Origin: Diphasiastrum complanatum
Lineage: Eukaryota; Streptophyta; Lycopodiopsida; Lycopodiales; Lycopodiaceae
Assembly (NCBI GenBank): GCA_029204225.1
Contig: CM055095.1
Span: 39,422,141 to 39,486,140 of the forward strand
Length of the DNA: 64,000 nt
Direction: 5' to 3'
Shown: positions 23,690 to 33,330 of the stretch, piece by piece
Layout of the letters: each line of letters opens with the position of its first letter
How positions within the stretch are numbered: the first letter of the stretch is position 1
Made by a program: the position numbers and the translations under genes
Notes under the pieces: generated by a model
What the model was told of the DNA's origin: nothing
The model's input: the letters and a program-made list of their open reading frames with translations, nothing else
The model's database searches: none

Positions 23690-24310
23690 CGTTGGTGCCA
23701 TATGATATTCTTGTCTGTTGAAGGTGTAGACAAAGATTTTTCTTCTATTGTGAGTGCACATTCATGACTTAATGTATAGAAATGACTATCTCTATAACCT
23801 TTGACATGAACATTTAAGTCGTTGTCTCGAATGATGCATTGATTTGCATCGAATACGATAGTATGGTCTCGATCAACAATTTGACTAGTAGATAATAAAT
23901 TCTTGGTCAGAGTTGGAGCGTATAAAACATTCTTGATAAGTCAAGATGAATCATCGTCGAATATGGTTGTGATTGTTCCTTTGCCTTTGATCTTAAGAGA
24001 ACTAGAGTCTTGAAGATGAATGCTTTTGTCATGATGTATCAAAGAAAAATGCTTGAATCAGTCTCGTCGAGATGTCATATGTTGTGTCACACCTGAGTCG
24101 AGAGATACCAGCAACTAAAGTCTGAATCATTGTTTGATTAGGCCATAAACAGCTTCGAGTTGGATTTGTCTTTAGGAGCATCAGTAACTACAGTATGAAC
24201 CTGTTGGTTCTTATTCACAAGAATCATGCAGTTCGTTATATCATGTCATTTCTTTTTGCAATACTTGTAGAAGATTTTGGCATGTTGATGTTTTCATTTC
24301 ATATAACGTC
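23690..24310 (-). pseudogene. Copia gag knuckle and protease scrap, minus strand
   Basis: Reading the minus strand: a decayed knuckle (KYCKKK, HDITNC) at about 24300-24240, a spacer ending NNDSDFS, then WYLSTQV/HMTSRRD-like protease start at about 24110-24060, IKGKGTITTI, and LIKNVLYAPTLTKNLLSTSQIV at about 23945-23880, then HVKGYRD and the beginning of the integrase zinc domain. Many stops. It matches the protease-to-integrase passage of copia polyproteins. Confidence 0.6.
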
Positions 24311-24344
24311 TATGTTCAATTATTGAGCTGGTAAATGTCTTGGT

Positions 24345-24841
24345 TGTAGGTATTCGGTGGGCCTTCAACGGATACAACTTAACCTTTTTGGTTCAGAGGT
24401 TGCACCGTGATGCAACTTAACCTTTCTGGTTCAGAGGTTGCACCGTGATACAACATAACCTTTCTGGTTCAGAGGTTGCACCAAAATCATGGAGCCTTTT
24501 GCCCCTTTATGTGAGCTGCGTTCCGGGATCCCATCCCCAGACGTCTAGCCGCCCACGAATCCAAGTGCTCCCCCTTACCCGCAAAGGGGCTGGTACCATG
24601 GGACATTAAACACTTGGACATTTACCACTTATATCCACTTTGAACAAAGTCCCACTTCTACTTATGAGATTTCTTTGAGCGTGGGTTGTGGCACCACTTT
24701 GCCATTCCAACACTTCCCCTCAAAGTGGGGCACATGTCATGTTGCCTGCTCTGATACCATGTAGGTTAAGTTGCATCACGGTGCAACCTCTGAACCAGAA
24801 AGGTTAAGTTGTATCCGTTGAAGGCCCACCAAATTCCGACA
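24345..24841. mobile_element. Palindromic LTR structure with two opposed primer sites
   Basis: The unit begins TGTAGGTATTCGG and ends AAATTCCGACA. The first ~80 bases and the last ~80 bases are inverted copies of each other (shared core: CTTCAACGGATACAACTTAA and its complement). The left end also has two more direct copies of the GGTTCAGAGGTTGCACC unit (24390-24482). Near the right end a reversed primer site (GCTCTGATACCA, 24748-24759) and a reversed purine tract followed by TGTTGG (24712-24725) define a minus-strand LTR of 368 bp (24345-24712). The right part, 24760-24841, ends exactly at a forward primer site. So two LTR ends of one family meet head to head. Confidence 0.6.
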
Positions 24842-24855
24842 TGGTATCAGAGCCC
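24842..24855 (+). promoter_or_regulatory. Copia element 3 primer binding site
   Basis: TGGTATCAGAGCCC is a perfect plant copia initiator-Met primer site, directly after CA of the LTR. Gag starts 50 bases downstream, so this is the functional-looking start of element 3. Confidence 0.85.
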
Positions 24856-24905
24856 ACAAGTTGTCACTATTGATATCTAAGCAGTGATTTTCTAGACAAC
24901 ACAAT

Positions 24906-25700
24906 ATGGCTACAACGATTCAGACAAGAGTAGCAATCACTCTTGATGGCACAAATTACAGGATATGGAAATTCAAAATCAAAACACTTCTGAAGGGCAA
25001 AGGCATCTGGTCGGTGATTGAACTCTCAGAGGTGCAGCCTCCAGAGGGAGACCCGAGAAGAGCTGAATGGATCAAAAAGGATGAGCGTGCAATGGCGATC
25101 ATTGTTTCATCCATCAATGAAGATTTACTCATGCAGATTGAAGATTGCGAAAGCAGTCATGCAACATGGGAAAGATTAAAACAGAAGTATGAAGTGAGGA
25201 CTGTAGCTTCAGTGATGCATCTTCACAATCAGCTGCAATCAATATGATGGGATGGCAACCAGTTGGATCAGCACGTTGAGAAGATCATAACGATCTTCGC
25301 TCAACTTGCTGCATCAGGATAGGAGCACCAGGTCCCAGCACCACAATAGCTAATGTACTTCATGAAGTCTCTACCTATGTTCTATCAATCGTTGAGAATG
25401 CTCATATTGAGTCTACTAGATATGGCATTCGACAAAGCAGTCAGTCTTGTCGCTGATGAGAGACTGACGAAGGAGAAAGAAGAAGTGATTAAGAGAAGGC
25501 CCTCTTCACGAAAGGAAGAAAGAAAAACAAAAACAAACCCAGATTCGACAAGACGAAGTCCTCGAATCAACAATCCTCTTCCTGTGATTACTGTCACAAA
25601 CCAGGCCATATAGCCAACAAATGCTGGTTCAATTCAGCAATACCTTGCATGCACTACAAGAATAAGGGACACTCTACATACGATTGCAGATTCAATCCAA
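24906..25700 (+). pseudogene. Copia element 3: gag with two zinc knuckles
   Basis: Start at ATG 24906 (MATTIQTRVAITLDGTNY). The N-terminal block YRIWKFKIKTLLKGKGIWSV and SHATWERLKQKYE are standard copia gag. A stop ends it at 25245; the frame resumes (QLDQHVEKIITIFAQLAASG), with stops at 25322 and 25349, then 25353-25613. Two knuckles occur: CDYCHKPGHIANKC (about 25580-25622) and CMHYKNKGHSTYDC (about 25650-25690), in the second of which Cys 2 has become Tyr. Gag of this lineage normally has one knuckle, so a duplicated one is noteworthy. Confidence 0.85.
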
Positions 25701-26083
25701 AAAGAAAGAACAAGACTGAGAAAGCAAATGTTGCAGCGTCATCCAAGGATGCAGATAGAGGTGATGAAGCCTTCACAATACTTGATGAAGCTTCAACGAG
25801 CTACATTGAACAGGACTACGATGTAGTCATTGATGCAGAAGCAACATCACACATCACCTGCAACAAGAAGATCTTGATCGACTTCAGAGAACTCGAAAAT
25901 AACAGAGCAGTGATTCTAGGTGATGGGAGCAGACATGATGTCAAAGGCGTTGAGATTCTACAGCTGCGAACATTGTTAGAGCAAGCAGAGTTGCCAGGAG
26001 CACTCTACGTGCCTTCACTGAGAAAAGATCTGCTATCAGTCTCCAAGATGACAGATCTTGGAATTCGAGTTTTGTTCAATTAA
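25649..26083 (+). pseudogene. Copia element 3: protease, active site mutated
   Basis: The frame continues from the second knuckle. VIDAEATSHITCNKKILIDF holds the retropepsin position, but D-S-G-A reads D-A-E-A. ALYVPSLRKDLLSVSKMTDLGIRV closes the domain. The frame ends in an A-rich run at 26083, where a slip moves into the integrase frame. Confidence 0.85.
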
Positions 26084-26797
26084 AAAAAAAACATGCCGCA
26101 TGATCGAGAAAAATACGAAAAAATTGCTAACGGTTGGATGCAGAGAAGGAAATCTCTACCAAGCCAAGATAATTAGCAAGTATGATAGCATATTAAATGC
26201 ATCAAAAAATGAGAATCAGCTCTGGCACATAATAATGTATCATCTGAACATGAGGAGCCTGTATGACATGTGTAAAAAAGACATAGTCACAGGTCTAAAG
26301 ATTTCAAGACCCGAAACTGAATTCTGCGAAGCATGTCAGAAAGGCAAACAACATTGGAATCCATTCACACATGAGGGAAGAAGAGCCAAAGAAGTTCTTG
26401 AGCTCATCCACTTAGATGTCTGTGGACCAAAGAAAATGGATTCGCTATCAGGATCGAGGTATTTTCTGACGTTCATAGATGACTACAACCGGATGACTAC
26501 GATCTACTACCTAAAGAAGAAATCTAAAGTGTTTGATTCCTTCAAGAAGTTCATGGCATTTGCAGAGCGACACACCTCAAAGAAGATACTGATCATTAGA
26601 TCTGACAATGGAGGTGAGTACAAGAGCAAAGAGTTTTCAAAATTCTGCCAAGAACAAGGGATCGAGCATCAGTTCACTCCTGCATACACACCAGAATATA
26701 ATAGTGTCGCGGAGAGAAGAAACAGGATGCTAGTCGAAGGAGCCAGATGCATGATGGCACAGGCTCAATTGCCAAGTCAATTATGGGCTGAGGCAGA
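26058..26797 (+). pseudogene. Copia element 3: integrase, truncated by insertion
   Basis: YHLNMRSLYDM and CEACQKGKQ make a zinc-binding domain in which the second His-containing block reads LWHIIMYHLN. The core is complete: LIHLDVCGPKKM, FLTFIDDYNR, RSDNGGEYKS and NSVAERRNRM, including all three acidic residues. The coding match ends at LWAEA (26797); the next bases belong to a different LTR. The rest of integrase is missing. The linker and RT found at 31989 have the same orientation and may be its other half. Confidence 0.85.
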
Positions 26798-27123
26798 TCT
26801 ACTTGGAAATCTTCTAGAATTCAAAATTTGCCTACTTCAGCTTATTCCACACGTGTGAGTTGTCCTCTACACATGGGATATGACACCTAACCAAAATATT
26901 TGGCTCATGCAATCAATAGATTGATGCCATGTGTCATATATCTAGAAAACTAGTTTTTGGCCTTTTTAGCCACCAGAACTTGAATTAAATCATATGTACA
27001 ACCTATATGATTATGGTACATGACAAGTACACTATTTTCACACGTGGGAACAGGCTCCACACGTGTGTTTATCTATATACAAGATTTTTGGCCTCTACCA
27101 AGCTTATTTTTGCATTTTTCACA
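26798..27123 (-). mobile_element. 3' LTR of a gag-only element, rich in G-boxes
   Basis: On the minus strand a purine tract (TTTTTGAGGAGGAG) ends at 27124 and is followed by TGTGAAAAATGC, an LTR start. The LTR runs left to the point where it interrupts the integrase of element 3. It contains three perfect CACGTG cores (26849, 27041, 27059), each within an ACACGTGTG or ACACGTGGG context. G-boxes bind bZIP and bHLH factors in plants. Confidence 0.55.
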
Positions 27124-27138
27124 CTCCTCCTCAAAAAT

Positions 27139-28530
27139 CTAGCTTGGTAAATCTAGCTTGATGGAAAACATGATGATCTTGAACTTGACTCCATGGGCTG
27201 AATTGGTCTTTGTTGGTTCAAAAGGTGTGAAGATCAGCCAATGAGCTTGATGTTGATCTGAAATCACCATATCCATGATAGTGCTTCTTTGATGTTGACA
27301 TCTTTGATGAGCTTGAGAGCTTTGCACCATCCTAGCACCTCCAAACTTGATTCCTTCAAATTTTCATGTAGAGATATGCTCCTCTTTCCCTTGAAATGTG
27401 AGCCACATGGGTTCAACCATGTTTCTTGAGTTTCTTTTTGGAATCACAACTTGAGAAGGTCTCTCCTCCTCAATCCTTGGCACACTTGCACCTTGAGATG
27501 ACTCCTTAAGATCCTCTTCATGATGCTCCTTCCTGATGGAAATCCGAGACCTCCATGTCTCATAATGATCACAACAAGTATGACCATTCAATATGTACTT
27601 CCTATGATTATCAAGATTACTTATGCTAGAAACATAAGTCCAAAAATCACCACAACTTGGCATGATTTTTCCAATATTGAAATCAAAAGGTATTTCCATC
27701 TCAATAAGGCTAACTACCTGCTTATGGATATAAGTGTCCACTTTGGATGTTTCACTTATTCTCATAAGAAGTTTACAACTTGCCTTTAAGATTGAAAACT
27801 TACAATTTTCATCTTTATGAATGAACACATCATTCATGATCTTATTGAAACCAAAAGATCCTACATTATGAAGAGATTTCCATTCCCTTGACTTCATAAC
27901 TAATGTAAGCTTACAAGGAAAACATGCTTTGCTATACTTTAAGGCATCATACTCAACTAGTATTGCCTTAAGCTACCTTTGAGATACAAAAATCCCTTCA
28001 AAGCAAAATAGATCTTCATAAGTTGACATGAGAGCATAAATGAAACTATTTTCATTTTGTGACTGATGCTCCTTATTCTTGATTGATTTCTCTTGGATAA
28101 TAACAATAAGTTTGAACTTGTCCAAAGTTCCAAGCAAAATACTATCCAAGGACATAAAATAAATCCAAGTTACTTTTATGAAAGTGACATCTATCTTTGC
28201 ATCTTGAACCAAACAATGCGCTTCCAAATGAAAAATTTTAAAAGATTTGACATGTGTTGTGATGGACTCTTGAAGACAAATCTTGCAAGTCCTTGTGAGA
28301 CTCCAAGCCTCATTCACCTTTCCACAAAGGAAACACCTTTCCTTGGACTTGTCCTTCTTGTATTTGCATTTTGAACTTGAAGCTCCATCCTTCACCTCGG
28401 CCCCCTTGCTTTGGTTCTCCTTGGATGGATTGGTCTTCTTTTTGTAGCATCTTGAAAAAAAATATCCTCCCTTGCCACAAAGGTTGCACTCAAGATCCTT
28501 GTTATATTTTGTTTTTATGACATGCAGCAC
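27139..28530 (-). pseudogene. Gag-like protein with Cys-rich knuckles, no pol
   Basis: Three minus-strand open frames join almost end to end: 28530-27973, 27897-27364 and 27330-27139. Near the N-terminus ECNLCGKGGYFFSRCYKKK is a knuckle whose His has become Tyr/Phe; RCFLCGKVNEAW with CKICL follows. The rest (LKLIVIIQEKS, FGFNKIMNDVFIHKDE, IGKIMPSCGDFWTY, GASVPRIEEERPSQVV) is not recognised. About 460 residues lie between a presumed start and a polypurine tract at 27124, and no protease, integrase or RT is present. It fits a non-autonomous element encoding only a gag-like protein. Confidence 0.5.
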
Positions 28531-28895
28531 ATATTACGACATCATTCGACATTCTTTGCAAGAAATAGTGGAAGTCTTAGCATATGGTCATCGCAAGGAA
28601 TGGAAAAATCTCAGTGACAAGCAAGAGTGACATGTCATGAAAGTACACAACATGGTGGGACTAGCACAAAGTATAGCTATGTATTGCAACTTTTCCAATG
28701 GTTTTATAAAAGAATCCAAATTTGTCTTAACACAAAATTGATGAATTATAAAAAAATTCAAAAAGCATGCAAATTTATACAAGCCAATAGGCAATAGACA
28801 TACAAAGAGATTTCGTATATTAAATGAAATTTTTACAAAGTAAAATTCTTCAATATCTACTTTGCTTCTGACACTTTCTCTAATGAAAGTTGCAA
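28531..28895. other. No recognisable gene
   Basis: AT-rich DNA between the gag-like ORF and the 3' end of the unrecognised gene at 28896. It may include the 3'UTR of that gene. Confidence 0.4.
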
Positions 28896-30270
28896 CTAAG
28901 AATCACGCAACAATTTTCTTCTTTCGTATGGATCCAAGAGCTCATAGTTTTCATGCTTACTTAGATCAACGTAGGCAGCATACAATGCAAAATGAGATGA
29001 TCTGAACATGGAATTCACTGGTCTATATCCTAAAATTTTAAGTGCAATAGTTTTCTTTACAAAAATTATTTTATGCACTTTATTAAAATTATGTCCCCCA
29101 AAAACATGAGAAAGTGTCTTGATTGCCATAATCATTGTATCACCATGTCGATGAAACTTTGAATGGGCAACATTTATCTCATTATTCTTGAAGAACTTTA
29201 GATAATGCCCCAGTGCATGATCTCTTGAAAATTCTCCAACAGAAGATCTTTGCCCTCCTTGACGAATTGCAAAATCATCAAGAAAAACTGTTTTCTGAAA
29301 TGGAAAAATCCAAAGTAAGCTCCAGTATAAAATCTGACATAACGGATCTACTAGTACATAACTTAGATACAAAACTTACGCAGTCGACTTTTTCTTTCTT
29401 GATTATTGTCTCTCTATCAATATTATGTCCACCTTTTGATGTCAATATGGTTGGTGAATAGACAGTTGGTTTTGGAAAACCAAGCTGACAGTGATATCTG
29501 AGAAACTCCTCTTCAGAAGACAAATCATCTTCTTTTTTGCGCATTTCCTCCACATCCATTTTCAAGCAATCTTTTCCTGAATAAAACTCGTTCTTATTTA
29601 CATCGTCAACACCAAGGAAAAGATCATTAGCATTAAAATCAATTATATCTGAAAATTCATGAAGCTCTTTGCTCAAAATGCAAAGAGCCTCAGCTTTTGT
29701 GAAATAAAAAAGATCCGATATCTCCGATAGTGTCAAAAAACATTTATTATCTATATTATAAGTAGGCAATGTGATTAGAGATTTATCAGAAGGAGAAAGA
29801 GTAGTGAGAGTTCTAGGGCCTATAAACGATGCCCTGTTTCGAGCATGATCAAAATCTATACAATCATCTAAACTAACACTTGTATCAATAAAAAAAGATT
29901 CTATATCTACAGGTTTGGACTTGTCAGATTTTGTACCACTGGAAGAAGCAGCTAGAAGTAGAATGGGTAGCATCCGAATTGTCAGAAATATTTAACAAAA
30001 GAAAAAAAACAAATGCAGACTGAAACTCTACAAATCTACACTTTTTATTGTGTAGTTGACAATCATCTACAGACTTGAAATCATTATGCAACTTGGTGAA
30101 CATTCTGTCAAGCTTAGCTTTATAAGTATGCTTATCGAGTGCCACCAAGTCTTGATAATGAATCATGTCCTTATTCTGAGATCTGAACAAGGGATACTGA
30201 GAAGAGACTTACATTTGAGATAAATCTCAAAAAATGCTTCCACACCAGGACCCTCTGTAATAGAAGGCAT
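28896..30270 (-). CDS. Unrecognised intron-containing gene or gene fragment
   Basis: The minus strand shows three coding blocks. The last two join by a clean intron, 29379 to 29295 (donor TGC|GTAAGT, acceptor TTTCAG, 85 bp), in phase: exon up to KKEKVDC, then KTVFLDDFAIRQGGQ through to a stop at 28896 (ending PYERRKLLRDS). The middle exon starts after a CTTCTTCCAG acceptor at 29939 (GTKSDKSKPVDIESF). The first block, 30190-30040, reads MIHYQDLVALDKHTYKAKL. An ATG at 30270 (MPSITEGPGVEAF) could be the start, but its splice to the next block is unclear. About 400 residues in all, acidic in the middle. No known domain or transposon motif. It sits between retroelement pieces and a Helitron helicase scrap. 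Confidence 0.5.
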
Positions 30271-30482
30271 TTTGAGTTACAGTAGATCAATGTTTAACAA
30301 TATACAACAACTGAAAAGCAACGGAACTTGTAACTTTTATAAGCAATGCATCATAGAATTTAAAGATTGCACACGACATTGGGCAGAATGTGAAAATCAT
30401 CTATTATCAGAATTAAGTTTTACAACAAAAACTTTGAGCGTTGTTTGGATCCCAAATAGTGCACCACCGCAAGAGAGATACG

Positions 30483-30584
30483 CTCTCTCACGAGGAACTA
30501 GTAACACGTATACTAGCTCTATCATGAGTAACTAGTAACACCTATACTAGCTCTCTCACGAGTAACTAGTAACACGTATACTAG
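30483..30584 (+). repeat. Three tandem copies of a 34-bp unit
   Basis: Units at 30483-30516, 30517-30550 and 30551-30584 each contain CACGAGTAACTAGTAACACG-like sequence and end TATACTAG. They differ by a few bases. They lie just upstream of a TATA box, like enhancer repeats in an LTR. Confidence 0.9.
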
Positions 30585-30617
30585 CTCTCTTCTATTTTTT
30601 TGTCTCTCTCCTTGATC

Positions 30618-30640
30618 CTATATATAAAGGCACGGAGAGT
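30618..30640 (+). promoter_or_regulatory. TATA box, probable LTR promoter
   Basis: CTATATATAAAGGCACGG is a consensus plant TATA box, 34 bases after the 34-bp repeats. No gene follows directly; the promoter is most likely that of an LTR fragment. A host promoter cannot be excluded. Confidence 0.5.
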
Positions 30641-30769
30641 TAATTAATCTAATCTACAGTAATCAAAAGAACATCCTATGTTAATTCTAACTAATTCCAG
30701 TTGCATGTCATTGTCTTCCATGCTTCCCTTACATTCTATTGCTTGCACGGCCCATTCATGCGCCGATTC

Positions 30770-31040
30770 AAAAATGCGAAAAGTGCGAAACTGGGTAATG
30801 TGGCGTTTTTCGCAAAATGCAAAAAATTCGAAAAGTGCGAAACACTTTGAAAACATGTGCAGTGTCATATTTTTTACTTCTTCGAAAAATGCAAAAGTGC
30901 GAAATTGGGTGATGTCACATGTTTTGCAAAATGCGAAACACTTTGGAAACATGTGCAGTGTCACAATTTTTAATTCTTCAAAAAATGCGAGAAAGCTGAC
31001 AAAGGATCTCCGGAGTTTACCTTTTTCATGAAACACAAAA
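30770..31040 (+). repeat. TTTTCGC/GCGAAAA repeat block of LTR origin
   Basis: About a dozen GCGAAA-type words and TTTTTCGCAAAATGC are packed here, in two related halves (30770-30870 and 30880-30985, each including GAAACACTTTG and AACATGTGCAGTGTCA). The block resembles U3 DNA of other copia LTRs in this window. Confidence 0.7.
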
Positions 31041-31149
31041 TATGTTTGCTTTGACATTAGAAACCTTAAGTTTCTTCAATATTCAAACTTCATGGATTAC
31101 CATCATCCATAGTGTCTGACAAGGATACTAGAAACTTTGGATTGCAGTT

Positions 31150-31545
31150 ATGGCCAAACTTGAAGTCCAATTGAGAATGAGCAATGCGGGAAACGGATGG
31201 CCAAACTGAGAGAGTCAACCAGACCTTAGAGGATATGCTTAGGGCATTTGTATGAAATGAGTAAACTCAGTGGGAGAAGTACTTGCCATTGTTGGAGTTT
31301 GCTTACAATGACAAGAAAAATGTAAATGAGTCCATTCGAGCTTAATTATGGTTTTAGGCCAGCTAGCCCTATTAAGGCAGGAATTCCTCAGAGAGTGCCT
31401 ATTGTAGCTAACTTTCTAACTCAAATGAATTAGCAAAGATTAATGTAAGGCAAGTGATGGATCGAGCTAAGTCTTACGCTAATCAGCATCGCACGCCTAG
31501 AGAGTTTGTGGTAGGAGACATGGTGTTTCTCCAAGTACATCATAG
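31150..31545 (+). pseudogene. Ty3-gypsy integrase C-terminal remnant
   Basis: Pieces in shifting frames give ETDGQTE-like sequence, ESTRP/LEDML, KYLPLLEFAYNDK, FELNYGFRPASP, and then MDRAKSYANQHR and FVVGDMVFLQV (about 31500-31535). These are the integrase end blocks of gypsy elements (consensus TERVNQTLE..., WxxxLPxxEFAYN, GDxVWL). Stops and frameshifts throughout. Protease and RT are absent nearby. Confidence 0.75.
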
Positions 31546-31983
31546 TAATTCTCTTGCATATGATAGCGTATGAGAATGGGTTGACGTGCAATGGCACAAG
31601 ATTGATTGTGTGTAAATTAGTAAGAACAGTCATTGAGGTAGAGATAGTGACCGGGAAGAATGTTGGTGCAAGAGTGATCATTTCGCATATTCCATTGGTA
31701 CCCACAAACTCAGACTTACCATTTGAGTTCAAGAGAGTATAGTTCCTATGAAACCGCATTTGCAATGTTGATAAATAAAGCACAAGGACAAACAATGCAT
31801 ACAATGGGATTATGTTTGTCGTGGACAGGCTTTAGTCATGGACAACTATATGTGGCATTGTCAAGGGTGCGTAGTGCGTCCTATGTAAAAGTGCTCATAA
31901 AGGACAATGGTGGGTCTTGGCACAATGAGGAAGGATGTTGCTCATATACTGAAAATGTTGTATACAAAGAGGTTCTTCAATAG
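31546..31983 (+). pseudogene. Helitron PIF1-like helicase C-terminal remnant
   Basis: First frame (31554-31742): NGLTCNGTRLIVCKL, IVTGKNVGARVIISHIPLVP and LPFEFKRVQFP. After a frameshift of one base the second frame (31723-31983) gives FAMLINKAQGQTM, CLSWTGFSHGQLYVALSRVRS and NVVYKEVLQ with a stop. These are helicase motifs V and VI of PIF1-type helicases carried by Helitrons (consensus AFAMTINKSQGQTL... FSHGQLYVALSRV). Helitrons move by rolling circle. The Rep domain and ends are not found, so this is a scrap. It lies next to an uncharacterised gene that could be captured cargo. Confidence 0.85.
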
Positions 31984-31988
31984 ACGCA

Positions 31989-32620
31989 GTGAGTTATTTC
32001 TTTGACGAAGCAAAAGCGAGGGCTGACGATGATCCAGTCATCTACGAAATTCTCGACAAGCAATACTACGACCTGCCCACACCGACAGAGGGAGCAGACC
32101 CTAAACATCCAGATCAAGATGTTCAAACTATGAATGAACTGAGTGACAGTTCAGATGACGAGCATACTGACATGCAGCCTGTACCCAGAAGTCCTCCAAC
32201 ACACAATGGTTTTGCTATCAATAAAAGGGACAAAGGCAAGGTAGTCGCTGATCTTGCACCATCTCCAAGGAGATCTGCAAGGGAGAGAACATAGCATGTA
32301 AGGTATATACCAGACAGTTCATCTTCTACTCAAGAAGAGTTTTGTGGATTTGGAGGTGACCCACAAACCTATCAAGAAGTTGTTGAATGTTCAGAAAAGG
32401 ACAAAGGGATAAAGGCCATGGAAGACAAGATGGACTCCATGAAGCAGATTTGGACTCTCGGACCAGTACCAACAGATAGGAAGACTGTCAAATGTAAGTG
32501 GATCTACAAGTACAAGTATGGATTAGATGGCAATGCATCCAGATACAAAGCCAAGCTAGTCACGAAAGGTTTCTCGCAAAAATATGGTGTTGACTACACC
32601 GAAATTTTTCTCTTGTAGTC
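31989..32620 (+). pseudogene. Copia linker and start of reverse transcriptase (possible second half of element 3)
   Basis: From 31989 an open frame encodes an acidic linker (FDEAKARADDDPVIYEILD, DVQTMNELSDSSDDEH, SPRRSARERT) typical of the integrase-RT junction. A stop at 32293 is followed by VRYIPDSSSST, then ECSEKDKGIKAMEDKMDS and VKCKWIYKYKYGLDGNASRYKAKLV (32485-32560), the first RT blocks. The frame ends in TEIFLL and a stop near 32616. It follows straight after the Helitron scrap. Orientation and reading direction fit element 3. Confidence 0.75.
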
Positions 32621-33330
32621 AAGCATACCTCTATATGCATATTGTTCGCATATGTAGCAGCCTACAATCTGAAGATTCATATTGTAGATGAAAAGATGAC
32701 ATTCCTACATGGAGATCTCAACGAAGAAGTCTACATGGACCAGCCACCAGGTTTTACCTATAAGTCATTTGCTGACTATGTCTGCAGGATACACAAGAGC
32801 ATCTACAGACTAAAACAGTCTGCCAAACAGTGGTACTAGAAGAAGGATCATGCACTCAGATCCTTAGGCTTCCAGCCTTTGATGGCTGACTACAACATCT
32901 ATGTGAAAGTCATAGATGGTGAAATTATTGTTATTGGTGTGTACATTGATGACACACTGATTCTTTCAAAGAGCGACACGCTGATTGCACATGTGAAAGA
33001 GAAGATATTTCAAGGCACTTTGAAATATCAGACCTAGGAGAAGCGAAATGCTACCTGGGCTTGTAGATTGACAGAGATCTCTAGACAATAACTGCCCAAT
33101 CTTCTTGTGAGGCATAATATGTTGCTGCAGCCAAGATGAACGAAACACATTGCCATCAAGTATCACTTGATCACGGATCTGGTTGAAAGAAGCGAGTTGA
33201 AGACCATGTTCATTTCAACGAAGCAAATGGTGGTCGATATCTTCACAAAGCCTTTAGACAAGGCAATGTTTGAAAGGCAAATGGCGAGCTTGGCAATCAG
33301 AAAAATACCCGCTTTGAGAGGGAGCTGAAG
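32621..33330 (+). pseudogene. Copia RT palm and RNase H remnant with internal deletion
   Basis: HGDLNEEVYMDQPPGF, RIHKSIYRLKQSAKQWY (stop), DYNIYVKVIDGE and VYIDDTLIL with the catalytic YIDD at about 32941-32955. The RT ends at SDLGEAKCYLG (about 33033-33060), then sequence jumps to SSCEAEYVAAAK, the second RNase H block (33098-33135), then KYHLITDLVERSELK and DIFTKPLDKAMFERQ and KIPALRGS with a stop (33328). Thus most of the RNase H and connection domain is deleted. Several stops. Confidence 0.8.
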
